In this document: positions 42,601 to 48,611 of the stretch, piece after piece | Layout: each line of letters opens with the position of its first letter | Position numbering within the stretch: position 1 is the stretch's first letter | The notes under the pieces: model-generated | What the model was told of the DNA's origin: nothing | The model's input: the letters and a program-made list of their open reading frames with translations, nothing else | The model's database searches: none | Made by a program: the position numbers and the translations under genes | NCBI RefSeq assembly: GCF_012273895.1 | Contig: NW_024045134.1 | Location: 2,356,001 to 2,420,000 of the forward strand | Length of the DNA: 64,000 nt | Origin: Zerene cesonia | Lineage: Eukaryota; Arthropoda; Insecta; Lepidoptera; Pieridae | Direction: 5' to 3'

Positions 42601-45600
42601 AGCAAAAACAATATGCAGTCGAATTTAAACTTCTGTAGTTTTCGGAACACGGATAACATTTAAATAATGGAGTTAGCAACGAGAAATACTCAGCGATATT
42701 TCAACCGGAAATCGTAAACAAAACTCAAAGATGACTGATCGACCGATCTTTCAACGCACAGCCCAAACTACTGGATCCGTCGGGCTGAATTTTTGCATGC
42801 AAATAGACATTATGATGTAGACAGAGACTTTGGAACTAAAAAGAATTTTATTAAATTCTACCCCCAAGCGGTTGATACAGGGGATGAGAGTTTTCACCAT
42901 GAAAATCTATTTCGACCAAGCGGACGCATCTGCGGGCAACAGCAATTTGTATAAATAAAGTGATCACAATTTTCAGCCAACCTTGAATGTTGTACCGAAT
43001 CCGATGATATCTAAATTGTCCATTTAGAAAGTCAACGTCCTTCACATAATATTTCACGGAGCATAAAAACGATTTCTCTTAATCGATTATATAAATCTGA
43101 TTCCAATGAATCGGAAATTCTTTGTTTGCGGAAAATTTTCCATTCGCTCAAGAATCATGATATCACGAATTAACAAAGATACTTAACGCTGGGCGCTTTC
43201 ACGTGTTTAATCTAACGCGAGTTGAAGTTTAGAAATTATGTGATTAACTAGATTTTACCGGTGGCTACATGTGCATATCAAGCGTCACGTAAAAGAAAGA
43301 CAAATAAACAAACAAAACACACTTTAGCATTTATAATTGCTTATTAAATAATATGTATAAAGGTAGGATAATTGTTTGAATAAGATTTATTGCAAAAAAA
43401 GTACTACATTTTATTACATACTTTGTCGTTATAATATTTGTCTTAATAATTTTTTGCAATTTTTACATACATAGCTTCAACTTTCACTTCAACTTCTTAT
43501 CTACCATTTATTTTGCATCATTTATTATCACTCATTTATTCATACAAGAAATGAAGATATTCTTACTCGAAAGTCTACACTTATATTATAAAGCCTAACA
43601 AGTTAGGGATAACTTGGAAAGAGCTACTGTTGGGAAAAAAACTGTTTTAAACAAAAATACTTAACCGCCTTCTAATATGCAGAAATAGACCAAATATCGA
43701 AAGAACCACACTAGAGGCATCAGCTTTCAAATAAAAAACAAGTATCATTAAAATCGGTTCGTGCAATCGAAAGTTCTTAGGTAACAAAGTCAAAAAAATA
43801 AATCGAATTGGCGATTGATAATAAATATTTTAGAACTAGCTGCAATCCGCGGCGTCACTCGCGTGGTTATCCGGTAAGTAGCCTATGTGGAAATCCAAAC
43901 TATAATCTATACATGTGCCAAGTTTCATAAAGATACGATAAACTGTGTACGCGTGAAAAAGTGTCAAACATCGATACATCTATCCACACATGCATATGTA
44001 CAAACTTTCGCGTATATAATGTTAGGAGAATTATATTGTCCATCTAACGAGGAAGGCTATAATAGGCTGTTAAGAATACGCTTCGCTACTGTGTGTTTAA
44101 GGCATACATTTCTGCTTTTAACACATGCAAACAAGTGTCGTTACAGCACACACACTTATTACATAGACGTGCTCCGAATTCCAATGATCGCTCGCCATTG
44201 AGAGAAACATTATTTCGTTTCCATTGCGCCATTGTGTCTGCCGTAAAATTAATCTTCTACGAGCGCTTTTCACTCTCGACTACCGAACAAACCAAACCAA
44301 ATAAGTCCAAATAACGAACAGGTTATGTGTCCAAGACCATAGTGAAATAGTGAAATTTGATATTTCATTGGTTGGTTTGTTAAGAATAACCCTATATATA
44401 AACTAATTGGTGGATTTAAAAAATTATTTTACCATTAAATGTTTTTCTTTCTTTTTAAAAGCCATTAAATGGGCCATATTTATTCCCTGGCTCATGTAGC
44501 TTACCTTTTCACGTAAATTAAAACAAAAAAGCAATTTTCAAATGTATCCATACTCAGACAGAACCTTCTTTGCCTTAGAGCATGTCGGTTAAAAAACAAT
44601 CTGCCCTAAGAACACGTGCATTAGAATGTAGAAACTAAAAACCCCCTAAAAAGCTTTCCATGTAGATGAACTGAATTCCTTAAAACTCATAAAAGCTAAT
44701 ACACAAAGTGCTTCAACGAAATTGTTTATTTATTACTCATGTTACAAGGCCAAAGTGACATTGCTTGAAGGTGAGAATATCTGGACAAACACTGTTGAGA
44801 ATTGCATGCTTTTACTGAATTCAATATGATATTTACACTAGTTTTTTTTGTTTCCGAATATCTCTATCTTTCTTAATTAATATTTAAGCCACTACCTCCC
44901 ATGTGAACCTATTTAAATTTGCTCCAGTTCTGACAGTTTGAAGACGGAATAATTTTTAGTTAAATATAATTATTTCTAAGTATGGATTAGCTTAGCTCAA
45001 TAACTTGTGGATTACTGTTACTCCTAACAGGTCCCCAAAGTCTAATCACACTGTGTGGTTGAATGCTAGTACAGTCTATGAGTCAGACAACCAAATCATA
45101 TCAATAAGGTCACTATACACTTTCAATACTGTACCCATTTTTGAAGAAGACATTAACTGAATGGTATAACAATAAAATATATACTCATTACATATATCAG
45201 GTCATACATCCTACCCATATAAACAAATAACATACCAATATCCACTTTATAAATTATTCACTTGACCTTTCCATTATTTGCCATAGCTGTAAAACAAGCA
45301 AAAAACCATACATATTTACACCTCATGAAAGATTTATATTATGTATACACAATTTTTTATTCATTATTATGATGGCAACACCATTTAAATGTATTTTGAA
45401 TGGTAAATTTAATGCAAAAGTAATGTAAACATTGCATAGTAATAATCATACAATATTCCTGGATATAAACAATGAAATATGTGATGTTTGAAGAATGTGT
45501 TATTTTGCTAATTAAGACTGTGTTAATAATGAAAAATCGGTAAAGTGTGAGTCGAACTAATGACGACCGCCAAAAAAAATGTTTCAACCTTGATATTTAT

Positions 45601-46840
45601 TATTTGTTATCAAAGTGGCAACATACATCTCTGAAAATTTTTGAAATGTTTTAATGCATCTGATATCATTTATGAAACAAACAATCTAAGTAGCCCATTT
45701 TACTTTTACAAAATCGAACTCTAAATATTTTTACTAATGTTAATTTTTCATGTTTTTACAAATAGTTATAATTTCTTTTTAACAACCATCAAGTGAGAAG
45801 GTTGCTTATCTTTGTTATGAACAATTTAATGTACAATAAAATTAATAGAAATATTTCAATTAAGTAATGGGTCTGGATCAGTCTTTCCCAAAGTAGGTGA
45901 TAATGCCCCTTTTGGTCGGTTCAGGCCTAGACGGTAAGAGGTCTAGAAAAATTGGGGGATGTTGAAGTGTGTTAGGGTTATAAATTTTTCGCTAAATATT
46001 TTCAAAATTTACTGGCCAATTCCAAAGATTGTCAGAAAAATAAGGGAGCAACAATAAAAAGACCCATGGGAAAATAGTTGTAAATCAAATTCTTAATTTT
46101 TTTTTTTTTGTTATATACTACAATTGTTATTCTGTAAGTTATTATTAATATTTTGTTTTAGATGATTGATTAGATGGGGGCACTGATTAGTAATAAATTA
46201 AAAAAGGGGGCGTTAGGTGAAATGAGTTTGAGGTCCATTAGTCTAGATAATTTATGAACAATTTTAATGCTGTGATAGTTTATATCCAAAATTACAATAA
46301 ATGCTGTTAAAACAGAATTATTCATATATTCTCACTCTTTATTCATTCATTCCAATTTTAAAATTATAATCAATCCAATAGGAAAATCATTGCAATGTGT
46401 CTTATTTAGTCAAGGATGAATAAATCTTCTTCCAACAAACAAAAATATTCAGAAAGGCAAAGAGAGAGATGCGACTCATTGTAACTACATTGTATCTTGA
46501 AAGTTGTTACTCAAGGTATTGTACATATAACTTATTTTGAACTTAATTTAAAGGCTCAGCAAAAGCTCATAAGTATTTTATTTTTACACGAAAAAAAACA
46601 TAATGATAAATAGCGAAGGGGAGTAATTACTTAGTTCATGCTCAATGCAGCAGAACACCCATTAAAGATTTGAAACGATGTCTTATTTACTGCTCTGCTA
46701 ACAACTTTGACACAAAATGTAGGTCTTCAAAGTAAACTGTCTTTGAATGATAAGACGTACTAAATAAAATCACTCACCGCCATCACCATTTCGAAAGGGT
46801 ATTTGTGAACCCTCACGGGCGAAACATATTCCTGCACCAT
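6593..46840 (-). CDS. retm: SEC14L1/5-like protein (PRELI + CRAL-TRIO + GOLD), complete, 15 coding exons
   Basis: Joining 46840-46778, 28826-28677, 26383-26252, 21712-21583, 20876-20700, 14206-14091, 13389-13200, 12954-12866, 11987-11729, 10994-10876, 9664-9539, 9194-9053, 8880-8753, 8017-7893 and 6677-6593 gives one open frame of 676 codons with GT-AG introns and matching phases throughout. Residues ~1-175 are a PRELI/MSF1 domain (start MVQEYVSPVRVHKYPFE); ~176-225 a basic Arg/Ala-rich linker; ~230-300 the CRAL-TRIO N-terminal helices (LLRFLRARDF); ~305-480 the CRAL-TRIO lipid pocket (GGWHHHDKDGRP, LEGLNMRHLWRPG-like); ~505-650 a GOLD domain (VLTWDFDV); then a Ser-rich tail (GSMSSLQS). The length is close to fly retm and vertebrate SEC14L1/5. 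Members are cytosolic lipid-binding/transfer proteins; the ligand cannot be read from sequence. The architecture is seen directly; the symbol rests on family resemblance. Confidence 0.93.
6711..6913 (-). mobile_element. RTE/SINE-like retroposon (TAGCTGCGCCCCGCGG...TAATATTAGTAGGA family)
   Basis: Minus-strand copy: tactaatcctagtaatatta at one end and cgggctgcagctag at the other, with gttgctctttcacgcaaaaa inside. It begins about 34 bases upstream of the retm exon 15 acceptor. Confidence 0.75.
6955..7150 (+). repeat. dispersed repeat, copy 2 (related to 1-185)
   Basis: Same blocks in the same order as 1-185. Lies in retm intron 14 beside the retroposon copy at 6711-6913. Confidence 0.5.
7893..8017 (-). 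CDS. retm: retm coding exon 14 (end of GOLD)
   Basis: 41 codons plus two bases: GSHVMSQCGSYVLQWRC to SSTY. The donor GTGAGTG starts at 7892. The unspliced reading hits TGA within that donor (TAC AAG TGA), so splicing decides whether the protein stops here or goes on to exon 15. Confidence 0.88.
8283..8335. repeat. left edge of a GTGTGA minisatellite
   Basis: gtgtgagtgtgagtgtaagt leads straight into the N run. Lies in retm intron 13. Confidence 0.7.
8336..8636. other. assembly gap (301 N)
   Basis: 301 unresolved bases inside the minisatellite of retm intron 13. Any apparent frame across it is meaningless. Confidence 0.99.
8637..8735. repeat. right part of the GTGTGA-type minisatellite
   Basis: Repeats of gagtgtgtagt/gagtgtggagt units, ending about 15 bases from the exon 13 donor. 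Confidence 0.75.
8753..8880 (-). CDS. retm: retm coding exon 13 (GOLD)
   Basis: Phase 1 in, phase 0 out. Encodes REGEHFHRVEPPLVCHDGES, matching the SEC14L1 segment with LICKEGES. Acceptor TTCCAG at 8882-8881, donor GTGGGC at 8752. The neighbouring intron is a minisatellite interrupted by an assembly gap. Confidence 0.9.
8920..8972 (-). mobile_element. SINE-like element, 3' fragment
   Basis: gtcatagcgggcaactgagc plus a short purine-rich stretch, matching the tail of the 56400-56722 element. Lies in retm intron 12. Confidence 0.5.
9053..9194 (-). CDS. retm: retm coding exon 12 (GOLD)
   Basis: 47 codons plus one base. Begins VHEVIVVNRDPQSVLTWDFD and continues RHDISFTVFR, the first strands of the GOLD beta-sandwich. 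Acceptor CCCAG at 9196-9195, donor GTGAGTG at 9052. Confidence 0.92.
9539..9664 (-). CDS. retm: retm coding exon 11 (linker to GOLD)
   Basis: 42 codons, phase 0 to phase 0, with EGGLVPKSLY and EDSIYRSVSLGKGQ, the family's bridge between the CRAL-TRIO and GOLD domains. Acceptor TTACAG at 9666-9665, donor GTGAGG at 9538. Confidence 0.93.
9665..10875 (-). other. retm intron 10
   Basis: AT-rich, with one SINE fragment (10258-10362); no gene recognised. Confidence 0.7.
10258..10362 (-). mobile_element. SINE-like element, internal fragment
   Basis: Purine-rich middle of the 56400-56722 family (aaggaaaggattgacaactgg, then ggtgaggaaaag) without either end. Lies in retm intron 10. Confidence 0.45.
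10876..10994 (-). CDS. retm: retm coding exon 10 (end of CRAL-TRIO)
   Basis: Phase 1 in, phase 0 out. Encodes DENTRSKFLFYGGKDY and LLDYIPKDLIPDFLGG, the end of the CRAL-TRIO fold. Acceptor TTGCAG at 10996-10995, donor GTACTG at 10875. Confidence 0.94.
11288..11482 (+). repeat. retroposon-like repeat (CTCCGAAACGGCTTGACCG family)
   Basis: Starts tatataaaattctcgtgtc and ends gccgggtgcagctag, same order as 53605-53785 with a small insertion. Lies in retm intron 9. Confidence 0.7.
11729..11987 (-). CDS. retm: retm coding exon 9 (CRAL-TRIO core)
   Basis: 86 codons plus one base. Begins TLHVCEEGLKLLEEA and carries LNMRHLWRPG, EANYPETMGR and RAPRVFPILWT, the most conserved part of the SEC14 lipid pocket. 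Acceptor CCACTAG at 11989-11988, donor GTGAGT at 11728, phase 1. Confidence 0.95.
12866..12954 (-). CDS. retm: retm coding exon 8 (CRAL-TRIO)
   Basis: Phase 1 in, phase 0 out. Encodes DGRPLYILRLGQMDVKG, then LLKSIGEDGLLKL. Acceptor TTTACAG at 12956-12955, donor GTGAGC at 12865. Too short to stand out as an ORF, but unambiguous by family match. Confidence 0.93.
13200..13389 (-). CDS. retm: retm coding exon 7 (CRAL-TRIO)
   Basis: 63 codons plus one base. Encodes TTLLRFLRARDFNVEKA and ends GGWHHHDK, hallmark SEC14-type motifs. The open frame runs on past the donor (GTGCGA at 13199) to 13138, but exon 8 fits the family from that point. Confidence 0.94.
13780..13989 (+). mobile_element. RTE/SINE-like retroposon (same family)
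   Basis: tagctgcgccccgcggtttc, tatcgggataaaaagttgcc, tttcattgcaatcgattcag, caaacacacacaaatcctta, aactttcgcattt, attggtaggattagtagga. Lies in retm intron 6. Confidence 0.8.
14091..14206 (-). CDS. retm: retm coding exon 6 (CRAL-TRIO N-terminal region)
   Basis: Phase 1 in, phase 0 out. Encodes YIKRYLGELTPIQESRL and RKWIADLQKGK, matching the segment ahead of the CRAL-TRIO domain in SEC14L1. Acceptor AACAG at 14208-14207, donor GTATAG at 14090. Confidence 0.92.
14274..14480 (+). mobile_element. RTE/SINE-like retroposon (same family)
   Basis: taggtgcgccccgcggtttc to aatattagtaggactagtag, all blocks in order. Lies about 70 bases upstream of retm exon 6, in intron 5. Confidence 0.8.
15395..15446 (+). 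repeat. tail fragment of the RTE/SINE-like family
   Basis: catccatccacccgttaaac, tttcgcgtctataatattag, taggac. Only the terminal part is left. Confidence 0.5.
16709..16873 (+). repeat. diverged RTE/SINE-like copy
   Basis: gcccggcccggctatgccag, then tcgattcagtagtttgggtg and tctttataatattagtgtag: the same plan as the main family but clearly diverged. Confidence 0.5.
17118..17123 (-). terminator. candidate polyadenylation signal for the alternative exon
   Basis: AATAAA on the minus strand about 435 bases past the TAA of the 17557-18023 exon. Weak evidence because the surrounding intron is AT-rich. Confidence 0.25.
17182..17420 (+). mobile_element. SINE-like element, 3' truncated
   Basis: Starts tgtgggagttgatcacgctt then cggcacgaattgggccagct, passes the C/T-rich middle and is cut before the conserved tail. 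Lies just past the candidate alternative retm exon. Confidence 0.7.
17557..18023 (-). CDS. candidate alternative last exon of retm: tail-anchored PRELI isoform
   Basis: A frame of 154 codons to TAA (17559-17557), preceded by a strong acceptor (pyrimidine-rich tract ending CCCCAG at 18026-18024). It starts in phase 1, so it joins exactly to the phase-1 donor of retm exon 5. The product would be about 372 residues: PRELI domain, a Ser/Lys/Arg-rich linker (SSKRSNLALSKSSNRLLRMR), an acidic patch and one C-terminal membrane segment (LLIVLVCAVIIVYVL, then FLFRRDR), with no CRAL-TRIO or GOLD. The open frame continues upstream to an ATG at 18129, but that part is just the pyrimidine tract translated. 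I do not recognise the exon. It could instead be a nested single-exon gene. The ORF, acceptor and phase are seen; the splicing is inferred. Confidence 0.5.
18703..18931 (-). mobile_element. RTE/SINE-like retroposon with (TG)n
   Basis: tatcctactaatattataaa, then a (tg)n tract of about 26 bases, gttgctctttcacgcaaaaa, and gaaaccgcgggccgcagcta. Confidence 0.8.
19715..19808 (+). repeat. retroposon tail
   Basis: ttgaaaatccactgagattt, gctcctgatattagtgcgtt, aaacttcagctttattatat and tactatagat look like the 3' tail of a lepidopteran non-LTR element. A 73-codon frame across it is not a gene. Confidence 0.4.
19962..20197 (+). mobile_element. tRNA-derived SINE
   Basis: The head resembles a tRNA gene: a box-A-like TGGTACAGCGGTTAACGCG and a box-B-like GGTTCAATTTC spaced as in tRNA genes, then an A run. 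The body ends ccaccccataccccactacg, gggacatgggacttcact. The head lacks a clean acceptor stem, so it is not a working tRNA gene. Lies in retm intron 5. Confidence 0.7.
20700..20876 (-). CDS. retm: retm coding exon 5 (end of PRELI and basic linker)
   Basis: Starts in phase 1 (completing the Gly of KGKELIEVFMRE) and ends in phase 1 after VP at a GTGAGTG donor (20699). The second half is very GC-rich and encodes an Arg/Ala-rich linker that need not be conserved. Decayed copies of its 5' end lie upstream in intron 4. Confidence 0.88.
20964..21027 (-). pseudogene. decayed tandem copy of the 5' end of retm exon 5
   Basis: 20973-21027 closely matches 20850-20905, the exon 5 start plus its upstream intron: both contain GCAAGGAGCTGATCGA, TTCATGCG and a nearby AAGTTCTG. 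The base after the acceptor-like AG is lost and the exon frame quickly meets TGA, so it cannot replace exon 5. Confidence 0.65.
21217..21309 (+). repeat. truncated retroposon-like repeat (same family)
   Basis: Carries the first half only (atatataaaattttcgtgtc to cttatccggc) and then joins the decayed exon 5 copy at 21308-21365. Confidence 0.65.
21308..21365 (-). pseudogene. second, more decayed copy of retm exon 5
   Basis: Read on the minus strand it shows AAGTTCTGCTCAAGCAAGGA, then GGTGTTC, then GCGAGGTGCA, in the same order as exon 5 (GCAAGGAG, GGTGTTC, GCGAGGTGCA), with a short deletion that shifts the frame. A truncated retroposon (21217-21309) joins it directly. Confidence 0.5.
21583..21712 (-). 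CDS. retm: retm coding exon 4 (PRELI)
   Basis: 43 codons plus one base. Starts VHPENSQWTCFEQSA and ends MKQYAANIAK, the conserved C-terminal half of the PRELI domain. Acceptor CTTCCAG ahead of 21712, donor GTGAGG at 21582, phase 1. Confidence 0.93.
22427..22592 (+). mobile_element. SINE-like element, 5' half
   Basis: gtcacgcttcggcacgaatt and agtgggggtgccggagggtc match the 5' half of 56400-56722. The tail is missing. Lies in retm intron 3. Confidence 0.65.
22961..23066 (+). repeat. dispersed repeat (GATAGAGTGATTCAAGA family), copy 1
   Basis: tttgtgtatctgcttagaac, cgcaacagatttcgatgggt, t run, gatagagtgattcaagagga, aggt. Shares its end with 51568-51680. Confidence 0.5.
24070..24268 (-). mobile_element. 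RTE/SINE-like retroposon (same family)
   Basis: actaatattatacatgcgaa to gtgaaaccgcggggcgcagc, with ctactgaaccgattgcaatg inside. Lies in retm intron 3. Confidence 0.8.
24275..24492 (+). repeat. dispersed repeat, copy 1 (second copy 42725-42950)
   Basis: Shared blocks in order with 42725-42950: gactgatc, caccgtacagcc/caacgcacagcc, cgggctgaa, ttggcatgcatatag/tttgcatgcaaatag, taaaatctacc/aaattctaccc, tttcgaccacacg/tttcgaccaagcg, gcggtcaacagc/gcgggcaacagc. Confidence 0.6.
25631..25838 (-). mobile_element. RTE/SINE-like retroposon (same family)
   Basis: tcctatcctactaatattat to gtgaaatcgcggggcgcagc. Lies in retm intron 3, about 400 bases from the SINE at 26041. Confidence 0.8.
26041..26236 (+). 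mobile_element. SINE-like element, 3' half, abutting retm exon 3
   Basis: C/T-rich middle followed by gggcggtggtgatcgttcac and aggcgaaccaccagcccagt, the family tail. It stops about 15 bases from the exon 3 donor region. Confidence 0.7.
26252..26383 (-). CDS. retm: retm coding exon 3 (PRELI)
   Basis: 44 codons, phase 0 to phase 0, beginning MIGVDYVYFIQKN and containing EATNETFASRV, both PRELI core motifs of the SEC14L1 type. The donor (GTGAGT) is at 26251. A SINE 3' end stops within about 25 bases of it on the intron side. Confidence 0.93.
26471..26678 (-). mobile_element. RTE/SINE-like retroposon (same family)
   Basis: ctatcctattaatattataa to gaaaccgcggggcacagcta. Lies in retm intron 2, about 90 bases from exon 3. 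Confidence 0.8.
27564..27860 (+). mobile_element. SINE-like element, nearly full length
   Basis: Starts gtgggaggcgagcacgctgc, has the C/T-rich middle, gggcggtggtgatcgcttgt and an A-rich end. Lies in retm intron 2. Confidence 0.7.
28677..28826 (-). CDS. retm: retm coding exon 2 (PRELI)
   Basis: 50 codons, phase 0 to phase 0, starting AYERRFPSCP and ending APYLLKK, both close to SEC14L1. Acceptor CCAG at 28828-28827, donor GTACCT at 28676. It is separated from exon 1 by an intron of about 18 kb. Confidence 0.93.
30007..30116 (+). mobile_element. RTE/SINE-like retroposon, 5' truncated
   Basis: Only the second half is present: agcagctatctacatactaa, tttcattgcaatcagttcag, then tttcgcatttataatattag. 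Confidence 0.75.
31700..31885 (+). repeat. retroposon-like repeat fragment
   Basis: tctactatataaaaatatgt, gagaacgcacgaaccgattt, ccacggttttgcatgcgttg, gaaaggtctagggctcggtg. The layout matches lepidopteran retroposon tails; only one copy is seen here. Confidence 0.35.
34315..34512 (+). mobile_element. RTE/SINE-like retroposon (same family)
   Basis: tagctgcgccccccggtttc to ttataatattagtaggat, all blocks in order. Lies in retm intron 1. Confidence 0.8.
37758..37874 (+). repeat. dispersed repeat (CCGCCTTCAAACTGTC family)
   Basis: accttgaccgccttcaaact, gaagacatcagctttcaaa, aaaaatcggttc, agttccgaggtagcgaac. Related to 43662-43795 and, more distantly, 26905-26966. Confidence 0.55.
38135..38365 (+). 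mobile_element. RTE/SINE-like retroposon with (CA)n
   Basis: tagctgcgccccgcggtttc to aatattagtagtcagtagta, with an expanded ac tract before ttccttacaaactttcgc. Lies in retm intron 1. Confidence 0.8.
38997..39996. other. assembly gap (1000 N)
   Basis: Exactly 1000 N, so probably a placeholder length. Identical 77-nt sequences flank it (38920-38996 and 39997-40073). Lies in retm intron 1. Confidence 0.99.
41225..41345 (+). repeat. hAT-like non-autonomous repeat fragment
   Basis: cgataacaatgccctcgcgc, gaaggcctagtagaggcctg, gggggcgttggagtgggtca. Resembles the better copy at 45885-46247. Confidence 0.4.
42003..42122 (+). repeat. poly-G-containing repeat ending in ACGTAATTTTTT
   Basis: aaaattacgtgaggtgttaa, two G-runs (one of about 14), ttctaataaatgttacgtaa. 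The opening aattacgt and closing acgtaatt are inverted. 61385-61500 is a related copy. Confidence 0.5.
42725..42950 (+). repeat. dispersed repeat, copy 2
   Basis: Matches 24275-24492 block for block. Lies in retm intron 1. Confidence 0.6.
43662..43795 (+). repeat. dispersed repeat (CCGCCTTCAAACTGTC family)
   Basis: cttaaccgccttctaatatg, gaggcatcagctttcaaata, attaaaatcggttcgtgcaa, aagttcttaggtaacaaagt. Same order as 37758-37874. Confidence 0.55.
43837..44028 (+). repeat. related retroposon family (TAGCTGCAATCCGCGGCGTC)
   Basis: Same plan as the main family but different sequence: ctagctgcaatccgcggcgt, gccaagtttcataaagatac, aactttcgcgtatataatgt, taggag. Confidence 0.6.
45885..46247 (+). repeat. 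hAT-like non-autonomous transposon remnant
   Basis: Starts cagtctttcccaaagtaggt, close to the CAGTG-TTCCCAA type of hAT end, with gataatgccccttttggtcg, aggcctagacgg and, at the far end, gggggcgttaggtgaaatga. No transposase frame. The class is inferred from the end sequence. Confidence 0.45.
46778..46840 (-). CDS. retm: retm coding exon 1 (start codon)
   Basis: ATG at 46840-46838 opens 21 codons that match the conserved N-terminus of SEC14L1 PRELI domains (MVQ-Y-SPVRV-KYPFE). The exon ends in phase 0 at a GTGAGTG donor (46777). No earlier in-frame coding extension was needed. The 5' UTR and any noncoding exon are not resolved. Confidence 0.92.
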
Positions 46841-47876
46841 GATTGCGAAGGAAATAAACACGTCAAAAAATAAATCACTAATCCTTTACGCAACTTTTGT
46901 TCTTAGCACATACTGTTTCAACGATATTTGATGAAACTATGTCCACGGATATTGTTATCAACATAAATTCCTTTCACTCCCCACGAAACATTATACCAAA
47001 ATAAATGAGTGTCAAACAAAAAAATACCGCAATCGCTATGCCTGATGGCACAGCCACAAAACAACGTCGAGCGGAATCTGGAATTGCTTGGACTTTACTG
47101 AAGTTGCAGCAAATTAAGCCAATCAGTGAGCGTCAACAAGACAAAATGGATGAACAACTGACAGGTATTTGTCATCTTTTGCAATCTATGAACATAGAGT
47201 AAAAAGCGAATTACTTCCAAATTTCAGTAGAAATAATTAAGAAAATACTCACTTTTATAAAATAAAACCATACAACATCATTTACTAGAAAAAGTTTTGA
47301 GTTAAACGAAAAATCGTCACACACTATTAATATTTTCATGAATATTTAAAATTCATATAATATATAATATCTAATACGTAGATTAATATAGGTGTTAAAA
47401 AAATTGTTTGGGTGGTTCTAGAAATACATGAAATACGCTCAAACAATGAGGATCGAGGATGTTTTTCAGCTGACCTCCTTGCTTTCATATAATATAGTAA
47501 ATTGATAATTAAATTTTCGTTTATTTTATCTGTAATAAAATTTATGCGTATTAAATAGCTTCAAAAAATAAATTTAAACTCCAAAAAGGTACAATTATTA
47601 ATTAAAATAAATTTATGTAGCGTTATTCCAAAATAATTGTTTATAGTATTAATACGAAAATAAGATACATACCACTTTAGTCTTAACAAAAAATATACTT
47701 CCGGAGTTCTTTTTCCACGTTGCTTGTAGCTATCTTCAAGACAGTGAGTAAGCGGGCCTTCAACGAAACGAACGGTGAAGCGCGAATGTCGACCACGATC
47801 ATTTGAAGATTATTTCTAGATTGTGCTGAAGAAACAAAAAGCAAAATTCTGTCAAAATTGTGCGCGTTCGTGCCCG
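46841..47876. promoter_or_regulatory. divergent retm/Uba1 intergenic region
   Basis: About 1 kb separates the retm start codon (minus) from the Uba1 start codon (plus). Both promoters, or a shared bidirectional one, must lie here unless retm has upstream noncoding exons. No convincing TATA box was seen at either end. A small plus-strand ORF sits inside at 47005-47202. Confidence 0.45.
47005..47202 (+). CDS. small hypothetical ORF, 65 residues
   Basis: ATG (context aaATGa) to TAA. The codons look more coding-like than the AT-rich surroundings. The predicted protein is hydrophilic and probably helical in its second half (ISERQQDKMDEQL), with no signal peptide or membrane segment. I do not recognise it. 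It could be a real small-protein gene, a 5' exon or chance. Confidence 0.35.
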   Translation: MSVKQKNTAIAMPDGTATKQRRAESGIAWTLLKLQQIKPISERQQDKMDEQLTGICHLLQSMNIE

Positions 47877-48611
47877 ATGTCTAGTGCTGAAGTCGCCGAT
47901 AATTCCGTTGACCCCCCGGCTAAAAAGCGGAAGCTAAACATAGGAGAAGCGAGTTGCAAATCATCAGCAATGGCGAACAATGGAACGCGTGTAGAAGATG
48001 AAATCGACGAGAGTTTGTATTCGAGACAGCTCTACGTCCTCGGTCACGATGCCATGCGTCGTATGGCCCATTCCGACGTCCTGATTTCTGGATTAGGGGG
48101 TTTGGGAGTTGAAGTTGCTAAAAATGTGATTTTGGGCGGCGTAAAATCAGTTACCCTTCATGATGATCGAACATGCACAATTGCTGACTTATCATCACAA
48201 TTTTATTTGTCTGAAGCCACAATTGGTCAAAATAGAGCTGTAGCTTCGTGCGAGCAGCTTGCAGAATTGAATCATTATGTGCCGACAACGGCGTATACCG
48301 GTCCTTTGACAGAGGAGTTTTTGCAGAAATTTAGGGTTGTTGTGCTTACCGGTGCATCTAGAGCTGAACAGGATCGTGTAGCGGCTATCACCCATGCCAA
48401 TAATATAGCCCTGGTGATTGCTGACTCCAGAGGATTGTTTTCACAAGTTTTTTGTGATTTTGGGCCAGAGTTTACTGTGTATGATGTCACAGGGGAGAAC
48501 CCCGTGTCTGCTATGGTGGCTGACATTACTCATGAATACGAAGCGGTTGTGACTTGCTTAGACGACACTCGCCATGGTCTCGAAGATGGAGACTATGTTA
48601 CTTTCAGTGAG
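47877..48611 (+). CDS. Uba1: Uba1 coding exon 1
   Basis: 245 codons, phase 0 at a GTTAGT donor (48612). Start chosen at the ATG at 47877 (MSSAEVAD), which carries the NLS-like KKRK. The frame is open upstream with no other ATG. A second ATG at 47970 (MANNGTRV) aligns with the cytoplasmic-isoform start of mammals. Confidence 0.93.

Larger units (their letters stand above)
28827..46777 (-). other. retm intron 1 (about 18 kb)
   Basis: No coding exon was recognised inside. It holds the repeats listed separately, one assembly gap and two CpG-rich patches (32255-32420, 36845-36990) that could be alternative first exons or enhancers. Splice signals at both ends fit a single phase-0 intron. Confidence 0.75.
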
